Shown here: positions 43,732-52,565 of the stretch, piece after piece
How positions within the stretch are numbered: position 1 is the stretch's first letter
Layout of the letters: each line of letters begins with the position of its first letter
NCBI RefSeq assembly: GCF_001613365.1
Contig: NZ_BDCF01000050.1
Coordinates: 1-61,646, forward strand
DNA from: Nocardia xishanensis NBRC 101358
GTDB taxonomy: Bacteria > Actinomycetota > Actinomycetes > Mycobacteriales > Mycobacteriaceae
DNA length: 61,646 nucleotides
Direction of reading: 5' to 3'
Notes under the pieces: model-generated
Told to the model about the DNA's origin: nothing
The model's database searches: none
The model's input: the letters and a program-made list of their open reading frames with translations, nothing else
Position numbers and translations under genes: made by a program

Positions 43732-44641
43732 CAACTCCGGTTCCGCCGAATTCCGCTCCGGTTTCGTCTGTTTCGTCGGCAGGCCGAACACCGGTAAGTC
43801 GACGCTGACCAACGCGCTGGTCGGCGCGAAGATCGCCATCACCTCCTCGCGGCCGCAGACCACCCGCCACACCATCCGCGGCATCGTGCACCGCGACCAC
43901 GCGCAGCTGATCCTGGTCGACACGCCGGGCCTGCACCGCCCGCGGACCCTGCTCGGACAGCGCCTCAACGATCTGGTGCGCGACACGTATTCGGAGGTCG
44001 ACGTCATCGCGATCTGCATTCCGGCCGACGAGAAGATCGGCCCGGGCGATCGCTGGATCGTGCAGCAGGTCAAGCAGATGGCGCCGAAGACCACCGTGCT
44101 CGGCGTGGTCACCAAGATCGACAAGGTGAGCCGCGAGCAGATCGCCGCGCAGCTGCTCGCCGTCTCCGAACTGCTCGGCCCCGAGGCCGAGGTGGTGCCG
44201 GTGTCGGCGGTCAAGGGTGAGCAGGTCGAGGTGCTCGTCGATGTCATCGCCTCGAAAATGCCTGAGGGCCCGGCCTTCTACCCCGACGGCGAGCTCACCG
44301 ACGAGCCAGAGGAAACCCTCATGGCCGAGCTCATCCGCGAGGCCGCGCTGGAGGGCGTGCGCGACGAGCTGCCGCACTCGCTGGCCGTGGTGATCGAGGA
44401 GGTTCTCCCGCGCGAGGAGAACGAGGAGATGCTCGACGTGCACGCGCTGCTCTACGTCGAACGCCCCAGTCAGAAGGCCATCGTCATCGGCAGGGCCGGC
44501 AGCCGCCTCAAGGAGGTCGGCACCAACGCGCGCAAGCAGATCGAGCACATTCTCGGTGTGCGGATCTATCTGCATTTGCACGTCAAGGTCGCCAAGGATT
44601 GGCAGCGCGATCCGAAACAGCTTGGCAAGCTGGGCTTTTGA
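43724..44641 (+). CDS. era: GTPase Era
   Basis: 305 residues; essential GTPase that binds the 3' end of 16S rRNA during 30S assembly. G1 GRPNTGKSTLTNALVG, G3 DTPGLH, G4 TKID (a variant of NKxD). The C-terminal KH domain has IGRAGSRLKEVGTNARKQIE. GTG 43724 overlaps the preceding gene. A UUCG-capped hairpin follows the stop. Confidence 0.94.
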   Translation: MADNSGSAEFRSGFVCFVGRPNTGKSTLTNALVGAKIAITSSRPQTTRHTIRGIVHRDHAQLILVDTPGLHRPRTLLGQRLNDLVRDTYSEVDVIAICIPADEKIGPGDRWIVQQVKQMAPKTTVLGVVTKIDKVSREQIAAQLLAVSELLGPEAEVVPVSAVKGEQVEVLVDVIASKMPEGPAFYPDGELTDEPEETLMAELIREAALEGVRDELPHSLAVVIEEVLPREENEEMLDVHALLYVERPSQKAIVIGRAGSRLKEVGTNARKQIEHILGVRIYLHLHVKVAKDWQRDPKQLGKLGF

Positions 44642-44646
44642 TCGAT

Positions 44647-44664
44647 CGGCCCGTTCGCGGGCCG
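44647..44664 (+). terminator. UUCG-tetraloop hairpin after era
   Basis: CGGCCCG-TTCG-CGGGCCG begins 6 nt after the era stop: a 7-bp GC stem closed by a stable TTCG loop. No T-run follows. Confidence 0.6.
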
Positions 44665-44698
44665 CGAACTCGAGCGAACAAGGCGTCTGAGCCGGATT

Positions 44699-44712
44699 TG
44701 TACCGGTACAGT
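44699..44712 (+). promoter_or_regulatory. Palindrome overlapping the -10 of the sensor-like gene
   Basis: TGTACCGGTACA (44699-44710) is a perfect 12-bp palindrome; its last four bases are the start of a TACAGT -10 box (44707-44712). A repressor bound there would block the promoter. Confidence 0.5.
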
Positions 44713-44770
44713 CCCCGATGACGCCCGGCTGTGCGTCGCAGCCACGCTTCGCACGGGGGAGGCCGTCGAA

Positions 44771-47629
44771 TTGCCCGATACCGCCAACGATGTCCCCAAA
44801 CTGCTGGAGCTGCTCCGCGCGCTGGAGGTGCCCGACGCGAAGCCGCGCGTATTCCGCACGCTGCTGCGGCGCAGGCGTCCGTTGCCGCGCCCGATCGTCG
44901 GTCTGGTCGGCGCGGGCGCGGGCGGTGCGTTACTCGTCGAGATCTACCGCTGGCTCGGCGAATCCGGTGGCAGGCGGGCGACGCCGCGGGCGCGGGTTGA
45001 TCTGCAGGCGGCCGACCTGCCGCCCGACGCGCTGACGCCCGATCCGAACGCGACGGGCGAGGAGATCCAGGGCCACTGCCTGCCCATCGTGCAGCGGCTG
45101 GTCGAGGGCTTCTCCACCGACGACACGGCGATGGGACCGATCAAGTTCCCGCGCTACCGCACCGCCGATTGGCTGACGCGTCAGCGCGTCACGAGCGACG
45201 AGACCGAGGCCACGGTGGAGCTGCGGTCGCGGCTGCCGCGCCTGCTGCGCAGCGGTTCCCCCGCCGACCGCTCCGACACGGCGGAGGGCGTCAGCGGCGA
45301 CACCATCTCCCGGCTGGTGTTCGGTGTGCTCGCATTGTGGCCGGTGCTGCGGCTGTGGCTGTGGATCAGCGGACGCATCCCCGGCATGTCCAAGGTCACC
45401 CGCTGGTTCATGCACCAGCGCTACCTGGCGCCCGAATACTCCGACAGTTTCCTGGGTTTCGCGACCCGGCTGACCGCGTCGCGGCGCGGCGACGAGAACG
45501 AGGAGCAGGTCGCCAAGCTGCTGGTGCACGCCTTCCTCGAGGACCTGCGCGACGCCTATCGCCAACGACTGTGGCGGCCGTCGAGCTGGCGGCGCACCGC
45601 GTACCCCGTGGCGTTGCTCGGCGCTGTCGAGCGCGACGGCGCCGCGAAGCGCCTGATCGGCTGGATCAACGACATCCGCAACGAGACAGGACATTTCGAT
45701 CCCCTCGTGGTGCTCGCCTGCCTCGACTACGACCCCGGCCTGAACGGCGAAGCCGCCGAATCCTCGACGGACGAGCTGGCCGGGATCGGCGACCTCCAGC
45801 ATCTCGCCACCCTCGAAAGCCTGGTCGACCGCCCGTATTCGGGGCAGCAGCCGGACCCGCTGCAACGCTGGCTGCGCGATATCGACAACATGCGCACCAA
45901 TCGGGCGCGCGACGCGTGGGTCCTGCCGTTGCGGGTGCGGCTGCCCGATCCGCTGAACGGCCGCGTCCGCGACCCGAGCCTGGCGCACCTCGCGGTGCCG
46001 CCCGCGCCGCCGCTGGCCGCCCGCAAGTGGTTCGTCGCGATATGCGTGCTGATTCCGGTCGCGCTGCTGGTGGCCGTCGCGCTGGTCTACATTCCGCCGC
46101 TGCGCGGCGCAGCGTGCGCGCACTGGCCGTGGACCGCGGGCATCTCGGTGCAGCAGCGCGACGGCGAGTGCGTCGGTTACAGCGACAACGCCGATCAGGT
46201 CTTCACCGACGATCCCGAGCTGTCGGCGATGCAGCGAGAAGTATTCCGGCTCAACGTCGCCGCCGCCGACGCGCGCCGCGGCAACCCGCGCCGCCCGGTC
46301 GTCACGCTGATCTACTTCTCCGGGCTCAGCTACGTCGACACCAATACGCGATACCCGCACGCGCAGGTCGAAGAGCTCGCCGGACTCGCGGTGCAGCAGC
46401 GCCGCGCGCTGCTGGCCTCCGACGAGTCGGAACCGCTGCTGCGCGTCGTCGTCGCCAACGGCGGCTCCGATATGCGGCACGCGACCTGGGTGGTGGAACA
46501 CCAGCTGCGCGGTCTGCTCGCCGACGAGCCGAGCATTCTCGGCGTGGTCGGCATGGATCGCAGCAACGCCGAAACACGCAGCGCCATAGGACGACTCGGC
46601 GAACTCGGCGTGCCGGTCGTCGCGACGACGCTCTCGGCCGACGGCTTGGAGAAGGCGTCGCCGCTCTACTTCCAAGCGGCGCCGAGCAACCGGACGCAGG
46701 CCGAGCTGGTCGCGGACTACGTGCAGGGCGCTCGCTATCCAGCGGGCTCGCCGCGGGCGGGGCAGCCGCGCTACAACCAGGTCACCATCTACCACCCGAA
46801 GACCGACAACGACATCTACGTCGAGACCCTGGTCGCGGATCTGCGCGCCGAACTCGACGGTCGCGGCGTGCCGTACCGCCGCATGGAATGGGCCGCGCAG
46901 CACGAGCTGAATCGCTTTCCCGCCCCGTGCGAGACACCGGGTTTCGACCGCGGCACGTTGCTGTTCTTCGCGGGCCGCAACGACGATTTCGCGACCTTCG
47001 CCAAATCGGTCAGCCGCGGCTGCCTGACCGGGGAGGCGCCCGCCATCCTCGGCAACGACACGGTGACCCGGCTGATCACCGATCAGAAGGCGATGGCGGC
47101 GCTGCCAGCCAATCTGTCGGTGCGCTATGTCGCCAAGGCGGCGCCGGTGATGCTCGGCGGCGCCGAATGCGTCCGCGGCAACGGCGAACTCGGCGACGAG
47201 CAGGTCTCCTTGGACTACCAGCAGCTGTGCGCCGAACTGGCGGCCCTGATCGGGGACTTGCGCGCCTATCCGCAGATGGCCGACTACCAGCCCTCCTGGC
47301 CCGGCGACCGGACCGGACTGGCCTACGACGTGGTCGGGCTGTTCCTGGACGCGGTGCGAACCAGGCCGCAGCAGACCGACGGCTCGCTGAACCGCACCGC
47401 CATCGCGATCCAGCTGCGCGAGTCCAACTACCGGGGCGTCACCGGCACACTGGGCTTCTCGACCAGCCGGGTCGCCGACGGCTCGTCGATCGCGGTGCTG
47501 GTCACCGCGGGCGTCGGTCAGCCGGGCCCGCAGCAGTGCCTGGTGATGTCGCCGCGCGCCGGCGACGGGGACGGCTGTCCCTCGGGCACGAAGAGCGCGG
47601 TGGAGGACTGGTCGCCGCCGCGGCGCTGA
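44771..47629 (+). CDS. Membrane protein: degenerate NTPase-like region fused to type 1 periplasmic-binding domain
   Basis: 952 residues. N-terminal cytoplasmic part: VGLVGAGAGGALLVEI (about 43-58) looks like a P-loop strand and helix without the lysine. A first hydrophobic segment is near 180-205. The helical region 206-415 contains PVALLGAVERDGAAKRLIGWINDIRNETG, resembling an NTPase core without clear Walker B acids. A strong membrane span, WFVAICVLIPVALLVAVALVYI, is at about 420-441. Residues 460-940 are a type 1 solute-binding fold (VTLIYFSGLSY, ILGVVGMDRSNAETRSAIGRLGELGVPVVATT, YFQAAPSNRTQAELVADYV) like branched-chain amino acid receptors. No transporter genes are adjacent. A sensor or receptor role is inferred. 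TTG 44771 follows GGGGGAGG by 8 nt. Confidence 0.7.
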   Translation: MPDTANDVPKLLELLRALEVPDAKPRVFRTLLRRRRPLPRPIVGLVGAGAGGALLVEIYRWLGESGGRRATPRARVDLQAADLPPDALTPDPNATGEEIQGHCLPIVQRLVEGFSTDDTAMGPIKFPRYRTADWLTRQRVTSDETEATVELRSRLPRLLRSGSPADRSDTAEGVSGDTISRLVFGVLALWPVLRLWLWISGRIPGMSKVTRWFMHQRYLAPEYSDSFLGFATRLTASRRGDENEEQVAKLLVHAFLEDLRDAYRQRLWRPSSWRRTAYPVALLGAVERDGAAKRLIGWINDIRNETGHFDPLVVLACLDYDPGLNGEAAESSTDELAGIGDLQHLATLESLVDRPYSGQQPDPLQRWLRDIDNMRTNRARDAWVLPLRVRLPDPLNGRVRDPSLAHLAVPPAPPLAARKWFVAICVLIPVALLVAVALVYIPPLRGAACAHWPWTAGISVQQRDGECVGYSDNADQVFTDDPELSAMQREVFRLNVAAADARRGNPRRPVVTLIYFSGLSYVDTNTRYPHAQVEELAGLAVQQRRALLASDESEPLLRVVVANGGSDMRHATWVVEHQLRGLLADEPSILGVVGMDRSNAETRSAIGRLGELGVPVVATTLSADGLEKASPLYFQAAPSNRTQAELVADYVQGARYPAGSPRAGQPRYNQVTIYHPKTDNDIYVETLVADLRAELDGRGVPYRRMEWAAQHELNRFPAPCETPGFDRGTLLFFAGRNDDFATFAKSVSRGCLTGEAPAILGNDTVTRLITDQKAMAALPANLSVRYVAKAAPVMLGGAECVRGNGELGDEQVSLDYQQLCAELAALIGDLRAYPQMADYQPSWPGDRTGLAYDVVGLFLDAVRTRPQQTDGSLNRTAIAIQLRESNYRGVTGTLGFSTSRVADGSSIAVLVTAGVGQPGPQQCLVMSPRAGDGDGCPSGTKSAVEDWSPPRR

Positions 47630-47630
47630 C

Positions 47631-49091
47631 TCACCACCACGGTCGCGGGCGGTGCCGCTCCCAGTGCAGCTCGGATTCCAGTTGCGCCGCAACGGAAACC
47701 AGCAGCGATTCGGACGAAGCGGCGCCCATAAGCTGGGCGCCGACCGGCAGGCCCGCGTCGGTGAAACCGGCGGGGACGTTCACGCTCGGCCAGCCGAGCA
47801 CGTTCCACGGCCAGGTGTACGGGCAGGCGGCGGTGATGAGGTTGTTGGTGGCGTTCACGCCGATGCCGTCGATCTCCTCGGCGCGCGGCGGGGGAGTGGC
47901 GGTGGTGGGCGCGAGCACCAAGTCGTAATCGTTGAAGAAGGTGCCGATGCGCTTGTGCAACAACGGTTCCGCCTGGCGCGCGGCGAAGAGCGCGGGTCCG
48001 CCGAGCACCCGGCCGAAGCGAACGTTGGCGCGGGTGCGCGGGTCGACCTCGGCGCCGGGCATCCGGTCGTGCACGGCGCGGATGCCCGCCATGGACCGCG
48101 GCAGGAACGAGGCGCCCATGAGCAATCCGTAGTGCAGGTCGGCGACGGTCACCGAGTGCCCGAGCTTGCGCAGCGTCGAGGCGATCCCGCGTACCGCTGC
48201 CCTGACCTCGGGGTGCAGCGTCGTCTTGGTCGCGGTGAACGGAATACGCAGGGAGAGCGCGATCTTCAGGCGGCCCGGGTCGCGCCCGACGGCATCTGAG
48301 ACGCGGATCGGCTCGGGAGTGTGCCGGTCGCCGGGGTGCGGGCCGGCCGCCGCGTCCAGCAGCAGCGCCGCGTCCGCGACGGTGCGAGCCAGCGGCCCGT
48401 TCACCGTGAGGCCTTGGAACGCTTCGGCTTCCGGCCAGGTGGAGATGCGTCCGCGCTGCGGCTTGATGCCGACGAGATTGGTCCACGCGGCCGGGATCCG
48501 GACCGAGCCCGCACCGTCGGAACCCAATGCGGCGGGTACCAATCCGGCGGCCACGGCGGCCGAGGAGCCGCCGGAGGAGCCGCCAGGGGTGTGCTCACGG
48601 TGCCACGGATTGCGGGTGTGACCGAAGGCAGCGCCGCTGGTGAACGGCAGCTGTCCGAGCTCGCAGGTGTTGGTCTTGCCGACGATCACCGCGCCTGCCG
48701 CGCGGAGCCGCCGAACCGACTCGGCGTCTTCGGTTTTCGGCGCGAAGTCGCCGCCGCAGCCGAAGGCCGTCGGCTCGCCCGCGATGTCGGTGTCGTCCTT
48801 GACGGCGATCGGCACGCCGAGCAGCGGCAGGCGCTCGCCCGCGGCCAGTCGCCGGTCGGCCTCGGCGGCTTCGGTCAGCGCCCGGTCCCTGCGGACCACA
48901 CGGAAGGCGTTGAGCGTCGGCTGGCTCGCCTCGATCCGGTCGAGCGCCGCCGTGACCGCCGCGGTGGAGCTGATCGTGCCCGCCGCGAGCGCGTCGGCCA
49001 GCCCGGCGAGGCCGTGATCGCCCGCGGGCAGCGCGCCGTCCGCGGGGTCCGGTTCGGCCGCCGGCCTGAGCGCCGGGTTCGGCACGGTCAT
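47631..49091 (-). CDS. Amidase-signature family amidase
   Basis: 486 residues. The Ser-cisSer-Lys triad is visible: Lys in VPIAVKDDTDIAG, cis-Ser in GGSSGGSSAAVAAGLVP and nucleophile Ser in ALGSDGAGSVRIPAAW (GSDGAGS where many have GSDTGGS). It corresponds in position to AmiA2 of mycobacteria, between era and recO. Substrate unknown. ATG 49091. Its end is 1 nt from the stop of the convergent receptor-like gene. Confidence 0.88.
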   Translation of the reverse strand: MTVPNPALRPAAEPDPADGALPAGDHGLAGLADALAAGTISSTAAVTAALDRIEASQPTLNAFRVVRRDRALTEAAEADRRLAAGERLPLLGVPIAVKDDTDIAGEPTAFGCGGDFAPKTEDAESVRRLRAAGAVIVGKTNTCELGQLPFTSGAAFGHTRNPWHREHTPGGSSGGSSAAVAAGLVPAALGSDGAGSVRIPAAWTNLVGIKPQRGRISTWPEAEAFQGLTVNGPLARTVADAALLLDAAAGPHPGDRHTPEPIRVSDAVGRDPGRLKIALSLRIPFTATKTTLHPEVRAAVRGIASTLRKLGHSVTVADLHYGLLMGASFLPRSMAGIRAVHDRMPGAEVDPRTRANVRFGRVLGGPALFAARQAEPLLHKRIGTFFNDYDLVLAPTTATPPPRAEEIDGIGVNATNNLITAACPYTWPWNVLGWPSVNVPAGFTDAGLPVGAQLMGAASSESLLVSVAAQLESELHWERHRPRPWW

Positions 49092-49250
49092 GTGATCTCC
49101 CTCTCTTGGATCGTCCGGTGTGAACGGTAGCGCTGTCCTGGACGACCGTCCACATGGGTTATGGCCAAACTGCGCCGAAGTGCATCGACACCAGGTTTTC
49201 CGACGACCGTTCGTTATGCCTGAGCGGCCGAACTACGCCCCGGACTCTAG

Positions 49251-49271
49251 ACATACATACGGTATGTATGT
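49251..49271. promoter_or_regulatory. Perfect 10-bp inverted-repeat operator
   Basis: ACATACATAC and its exact inverse GTATGTATGT flank a single central base. It lies 36 nt upstream of the hydrolase start and is most likely the operator of the TetR gene at 50161. Confidence 0.75.
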
Positions 49272-49307
49272 AAAGATGACCAGGACGCCCGACATCTGGA
49301 GGAAGCC

Positions 49308-50174
49308 ATGGGAATCAGCCCCGCACTCGGTCCCGCGCACGAGATAGCCCTGCCCGGCGGCCGCATCCGCTACCACGAGACGGGGACCGGCGCCCCGGTC
49401 GTCTTCGTGCACGGCCTGCTCGTCAACGCCGATCTCTGGCGCGCGGTGGTGCCCGCCATCGCCGCCGCGGGGTACCGCTGCCTGACGCCGGACTGGCCGC
49501 TCGGCTCGCACTCGATCCCGGTGCCGGACGCGGACCTGACGCCGACCGGGGTCGCGGACCTGATCGCCGCCTTCCTGGAGCGACTCGACCTGACCGACGT
49601 CACCCTGGTCGCCAACGACACCGGCGGCGCGATCACCCAGGTTCTGCTGGCGCGCAACACCGACCGCATCGGCCGCGTTGTGCTCGCCTCGGTCGACAGC
49701 CACGAGAAATTCCTGCCGCAGCCGTTCACGCTGCTGCCGTTGCTCGCTCGCGTACCGGGATCGATCCGCCCACTCGCCGAGACGCTGCGCCTGCGCGCGT
49801 TGCACCGGCTGCCGCTGGCGTTCGGCTGGGTGAGCAAGCGGCCGGTGCCCGACGAGTACGTCGACTCGTACCTGCTGCCGAGCCGCCGGTCCGGCGCCAT
49901 CCGAAAAGACTTGCGGCGCTTCCTGAAATCCGCGCACCGCCGCTACACGCTGGACGCCGCGACCCGGTTCGGCACGGTCCGCCTCCCGGTGCTCGTGGTC
50001 TGGGCGCGCGAGGACAAGCTGTTCCCCGTCGCCTACGCCGAGCGGCTCGCTCGCGAGTTTCCCGACGCGACGCTGGAGCTGATCGACGACGCCTACACCT
50101 TCCTGCCCGAGGACCAGCCCGAGTTGCTCGCGCAGCGGATTCTGGAGTTCACTCGGCTGCATGCCACGCCGTAG
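49308..50174 (+). CDS. Alpha/beta-fold hydrolase with Asp nucleophile
   Basis: 288 residues. The oxyanion segment is VFVHGLLVNADLW. The nucleophile elbow is VANDTGGAITQ, placing Asp where esterases have Ser, as in haloalkane dehalogenases and epoxide hydrolases. The acid is probably in VVWAREDKLFP. At the usual catalytic His position the sequence is LIDDAYTFLPEDQPELLA, with Tyr. The residue set is thus unusual, and activity is uncertain. GGAGGAAG precedes ATG 49308. It is operonic with, and overlaps by 14 nt, a TetR gene. Confidence 0.82.
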   Translation: MGISPALGPAHEIALPGGRIRYHETGTGAPVVFVHGLLVNADLWRAVVPAIAAAGYRCLTPDWPLGSHSIPVPDADLTPTGVADLIAAFLERLDLTDVTLVANDTGGAITQVLLARNTDRIGRVVLASVDSHEKFLPQPFTLLPLLARVPGSIRPLAETLRLRALHRLPLAFGWVSKRPVPDEYVDSYLLPSRRSGAIRKDLRRFLKSAHRRYTLDAATRFGTVRLPVLVVWAREDKLFPVAYAERLAREFPDATLELIDDAYTFLPEDQPELLAQRILEFTRLHATP

Positions 50175-50760
50175 CCAGGAGGACCGTTCCCGTACGACAA
50201 GGGCCGCCCTGGAAGACGCGGGGCGGCGCCTGTTCGCCGAGCGCGGCTTCGCGGGCACCTCCGCCGAGCAGCTGGTGACCGAGGCGGGCGTCACCCGCGG
50301 CGCTCTGCACCACCACTACGGCGACAAGCGCGGGCTGTTCCTCGCGGTGCTGGAACAGCTCGAGTCGGACATCACCGCGGAGATCCGAACGGCCATCGCC
50401 GCCGTCGATCCCGGCGACATCCTCGCCTCGATGGCTGTCGGCCTGAACGCCTTCCTCGACATCTGCCAGCGCCCGGAGATGATCCGAATCGCGCTCTACG
50501 ACGCGCCGGCCGTGCTCGGCTGGGAGGAATGGCGCGCCTTCGAGGCCAGGCACGGGCTCGGCTTGATCATCACCGAACTCGAACGCGCACGCGCCGCCGA
50601 GCTGATCGCCGACGCGCCCGTCGAGATCCTGGCCCGGCTGCTGCTCAGCGCCGTGGCCGAGGCGGGGCTGATCGTCGCGCACGCCGCCGACGGGGACGCC
50701 GCGCGAGCGCAGGCGGAGCAATCGCTGCTGCTGATGGTCGCGGGCCTGCTGCGTACGTAG
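50161..50760 (+). CDS. TetR-family regulator
   Basis: 199 residues. Helix-turn-helix: GTSAEQLVTEAGVTRGALHHHYGDKRGLFLAVLE. The C-terminal part (ICQRPEMIRIALYDAPAVLGWEEWRAFEARHGLGL) is a common actinobacterial TetR type. ATG 50161 overlaps the hydrolase gene by 14 nt, so the operon is probably autoregulated through the palindrome at 49251. Confidence 0.86.
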   Translation: MPRRSQEDRSRTTRAALEDAGRRLFAERGFAGTSAEQLVTEAGVTRGALHHHYGDKRGLFLAVLEQLESDITAEIRTAIAAVDPGDILASMAVGLNAFLDICQRPEMIRIALYDAPAVLGWEEWRAFEARHGLGLIITELERARAAELIADAPVEILARLLLSAVAEAGLIVAHAADGDAARAQAEQSLLLMVAGLLRT

Positions 50761-50872
50761 GCGCACAGCCGGTTGAGTCCGCCGGTAGACGGCGCATTGC
50801 CGGAGCCAGGGCGGATACCTCGCACGCGCGAGGCGACCGCGGCCTGTCGCCGGTTCGTGGGAGGATGACCGT

Positions 50873-51634
50873 GTGCGTTTGTATCGGGATGAGGCGGTCG
50901 TGGTGCGCCAGCACAAGCTGGGTGAGGCGGACCGTATCGTCACGCTGCTGACGCGCAGGAACGGGCTGGTCAGGGCGGTGGCCAAGGGGGTGCGGCGGAC
51001 GAAGTCCCGGTTCGGCGCCCGGTTGGAGCCGTTCTCCTACATCGACGTGCAACTGCACCCCGGCCGCACGCTGGACACCGTCACCCAGGTGCACACCGTC
51101 GAATCCTTCGCCGCCGACATCATCGACGACTACGGCCGCTACACCACCGCATGCGCGGTGCTGGAGACCGCCGAACGCCTCGCGGGCGAGGAGCGCGCGC
51201 CCGCGCCGCGGCTGCACTCGCTGACCGCGAGCGCGCTGCGAGCCATCGCGGCCAAGCAGCGCCCGCACGAACTGATCCTGGACGCATTCCTGTTGCGCGC
51301 CATGGGTTTCGCGGGGTGGGCGCCCGCGCTGGACGAATGCGCCAAGTGCGCGACCCCCGGCCCGCACCGCGCCTTCCACGTGGCGGCGGGTGGCGCGGTG
51401 TGCGTGCACTGCCGTCCGCCGGGCTCGGCCACCCCGGCGCCGGGCGTCCTGGATCTGCTCGTCGCCCTGCTGAAGGGGGAGTGGGACTACATCGAGACGG
51501 TGCCCGATTCGGTCCGCCGCCAGGCCAGCGGACTGGTCGCCGCCCACCTGCAATGGCATCTGGAACGTCAGCTGCGGACGTTGCCCCTGGTCGAGCGCAC
51601 CAGGACGCCGGCGCCCGCGGGCCACGCCGGCTGA
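50873..51634 (+). CDS. recO: DNA repair protein RecO
   Basis: 253 residues; loads RecA on SSB-coated DNA with RecR in the RecF pathway. The N-terminal OB fold is RLYRDEAVVVRQHKLGEADRIVTLLTRRNGLVRAVAKGVRRTKSRFG, and the zinc cysteines are CAKC and CVHC. GTG 50873 follows GGGAGG; GTG 50871 is out of frame. It precedes uppS as in mycobacteria. Confidence 0.93.
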   Translation: MRLYRDEAVVVRQHKLGEADRIVTLLTRRNGLVRAVAKGVRRTKSRFGARLEPFSYIDVQLHPGRTLDTVTQVHTVESFAADIIDDYGRYTTACAVLETAERLAGEERAPAPRLHSLTASALRAIAAKQRPHELILDAFLLRAMGFAGWAPALDECAKCATPGPHRAFHVAAGGAVCVHCRPPGSATPAPGVLDLLVALLKGEWDYIETVPDSVRRQASGLVAAHLQWHLERQLRTLPLVERTRTPAPAGHAG

Positions 51635-51661
51635 GACTTCGCGCCGGTCGGGGGCCTGATC

Positions 51662-51686
51662 GCGGTCACGCCGACGGCCTGACCGC
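51662..51686 (+). terminator. Possible hairpin between recO and uppS
   Basis: GCGGTCA pairs with TGACCGC around an 11-nt loop. No T-run; termination strength unclear. Confidence 0.35.
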
Positions 51687-51743
51687 CTGTTCGCCGGGGC
51701 GATCCGCGGAGGTCGTCTCACCCCGCGAGCCCGATCAGGCAGG

Positions 51744-52565
51744 ATGGAGGCCGTGATCCTCCGTCGAGACTCCTCCACCGCGACCAGGTCGAGCGGCGCG
51801 GGCCGCACCGTCCGCCCGCCGTCGCCGCATCCCTCGGGCGCGCGGCCGCCGCAGCTGCCGCCGGAACTGGTGCCCAACCACGTGGCGCTGGTCATGGACG
51901 GCAACGGCCGGTGGGCCCAGGAGCGCGGGCTGCCGCGCACCGCGGGGCACGAGCGCGGCGAGGCGGTGCTGATGGACACCGTCGAAGGCTGCATCGAGAT
52001 CGGCGTGAAGTGGCTCTCGGCCTACGCGTTCTCCACCGAGAACTGGCGGCGCAGCCCGGACGAGGTGCGCTTCCTGATGGGCTTCAACCGCGACGTGATC
52101 CGCCGCCGCCGTGACGAGATGCACGAGATGGGTGTGCGGGTGCGCTGGGCCGGACGGCGACCGCGCCTGTGGCGCAGCGTGATCAACGAACTGGAGATCG
52201 CCGAGAAGCTGACCGAGGACAACACCGTGATGACGCTGACCATGTGCGTCAACTACGGCGGTCGCGCCGAAATCGCCGACGCGGCACGGGAAATCGCGCG
52301 GCGGGTGGCGGCGGGCGAGATCGATCCCGAGAAGGTCACCGAGGCGACCGTCGCGCGGTTCCTCGACGAGCCGGACATGCCCGACGTCGATCTGTTCCTG
52401 CGTCCGTCGGGCGAATTCCGCAGCTCGAACTTCCTCATCTGGCAGTCGGCCTACGCCGAATACGTCTACCAGGACACCCTGTTTCCCGATTTCGACAGGC
52501 GCAACCTGTGGGAGGCCTGCCTCCAGTACGCTTCGCGTGACCGCCGCTTCGGCGGCACGAAGTGA
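51744..52565 (+). CDS. uppS: Long-chain (Z)-polyprenyl diphosphate synthase UppS
   Basis: 273 residues; makes the decaprenyl-type lipid carrier for cell-wall synthesis. Motifs: VALVMDGNGRWA with the catalytic Asp, SAYAFSTENWRRSPDEV, RWAGRRPRLW, and RPSGEFRSSNFLIWQSAYAE. The ~35-residue Pro-rich N-terminal extension resembles the extension of the mycobacterial decaprenyl enzyme. ATG 51744 is used; GTG 51753 is the alternative. Its stop overlaps the next gene (GTGA). Confidence 0.93.
   Translation: MEAVILRRDSSTATRSSGAGRTVRPPSPHPSGARPPQLPPELVPNHVALVMDGNGRWAQERGLPRTAGHERGEAVLMDTVEGCIEIGVKWLSAYAFSTENWRRSPDEVRFLMGFNRDVIRRRRDEMHEMGVRVRWAGRRPRLWRSVINELEIAEKLTEDNTVMTLTMCVNYGGRAEIADAAREIARRVAAGEIDPEKVTEATVARFLDEPDMPDVDLFLRPSGEFRSSNFLIWQSAYAEYVYQDTLFPDFDRRNLWEACLQYASRDRRFGGTK

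Noticed and set aside
44930..47692. 920-codon antisense frame opposite the receptor-like gene
   Set aside because: The sense frame has recognisable membrane spans and a binding-protein fold; the antisense frame is His/Arg/Gly-rich without domains.
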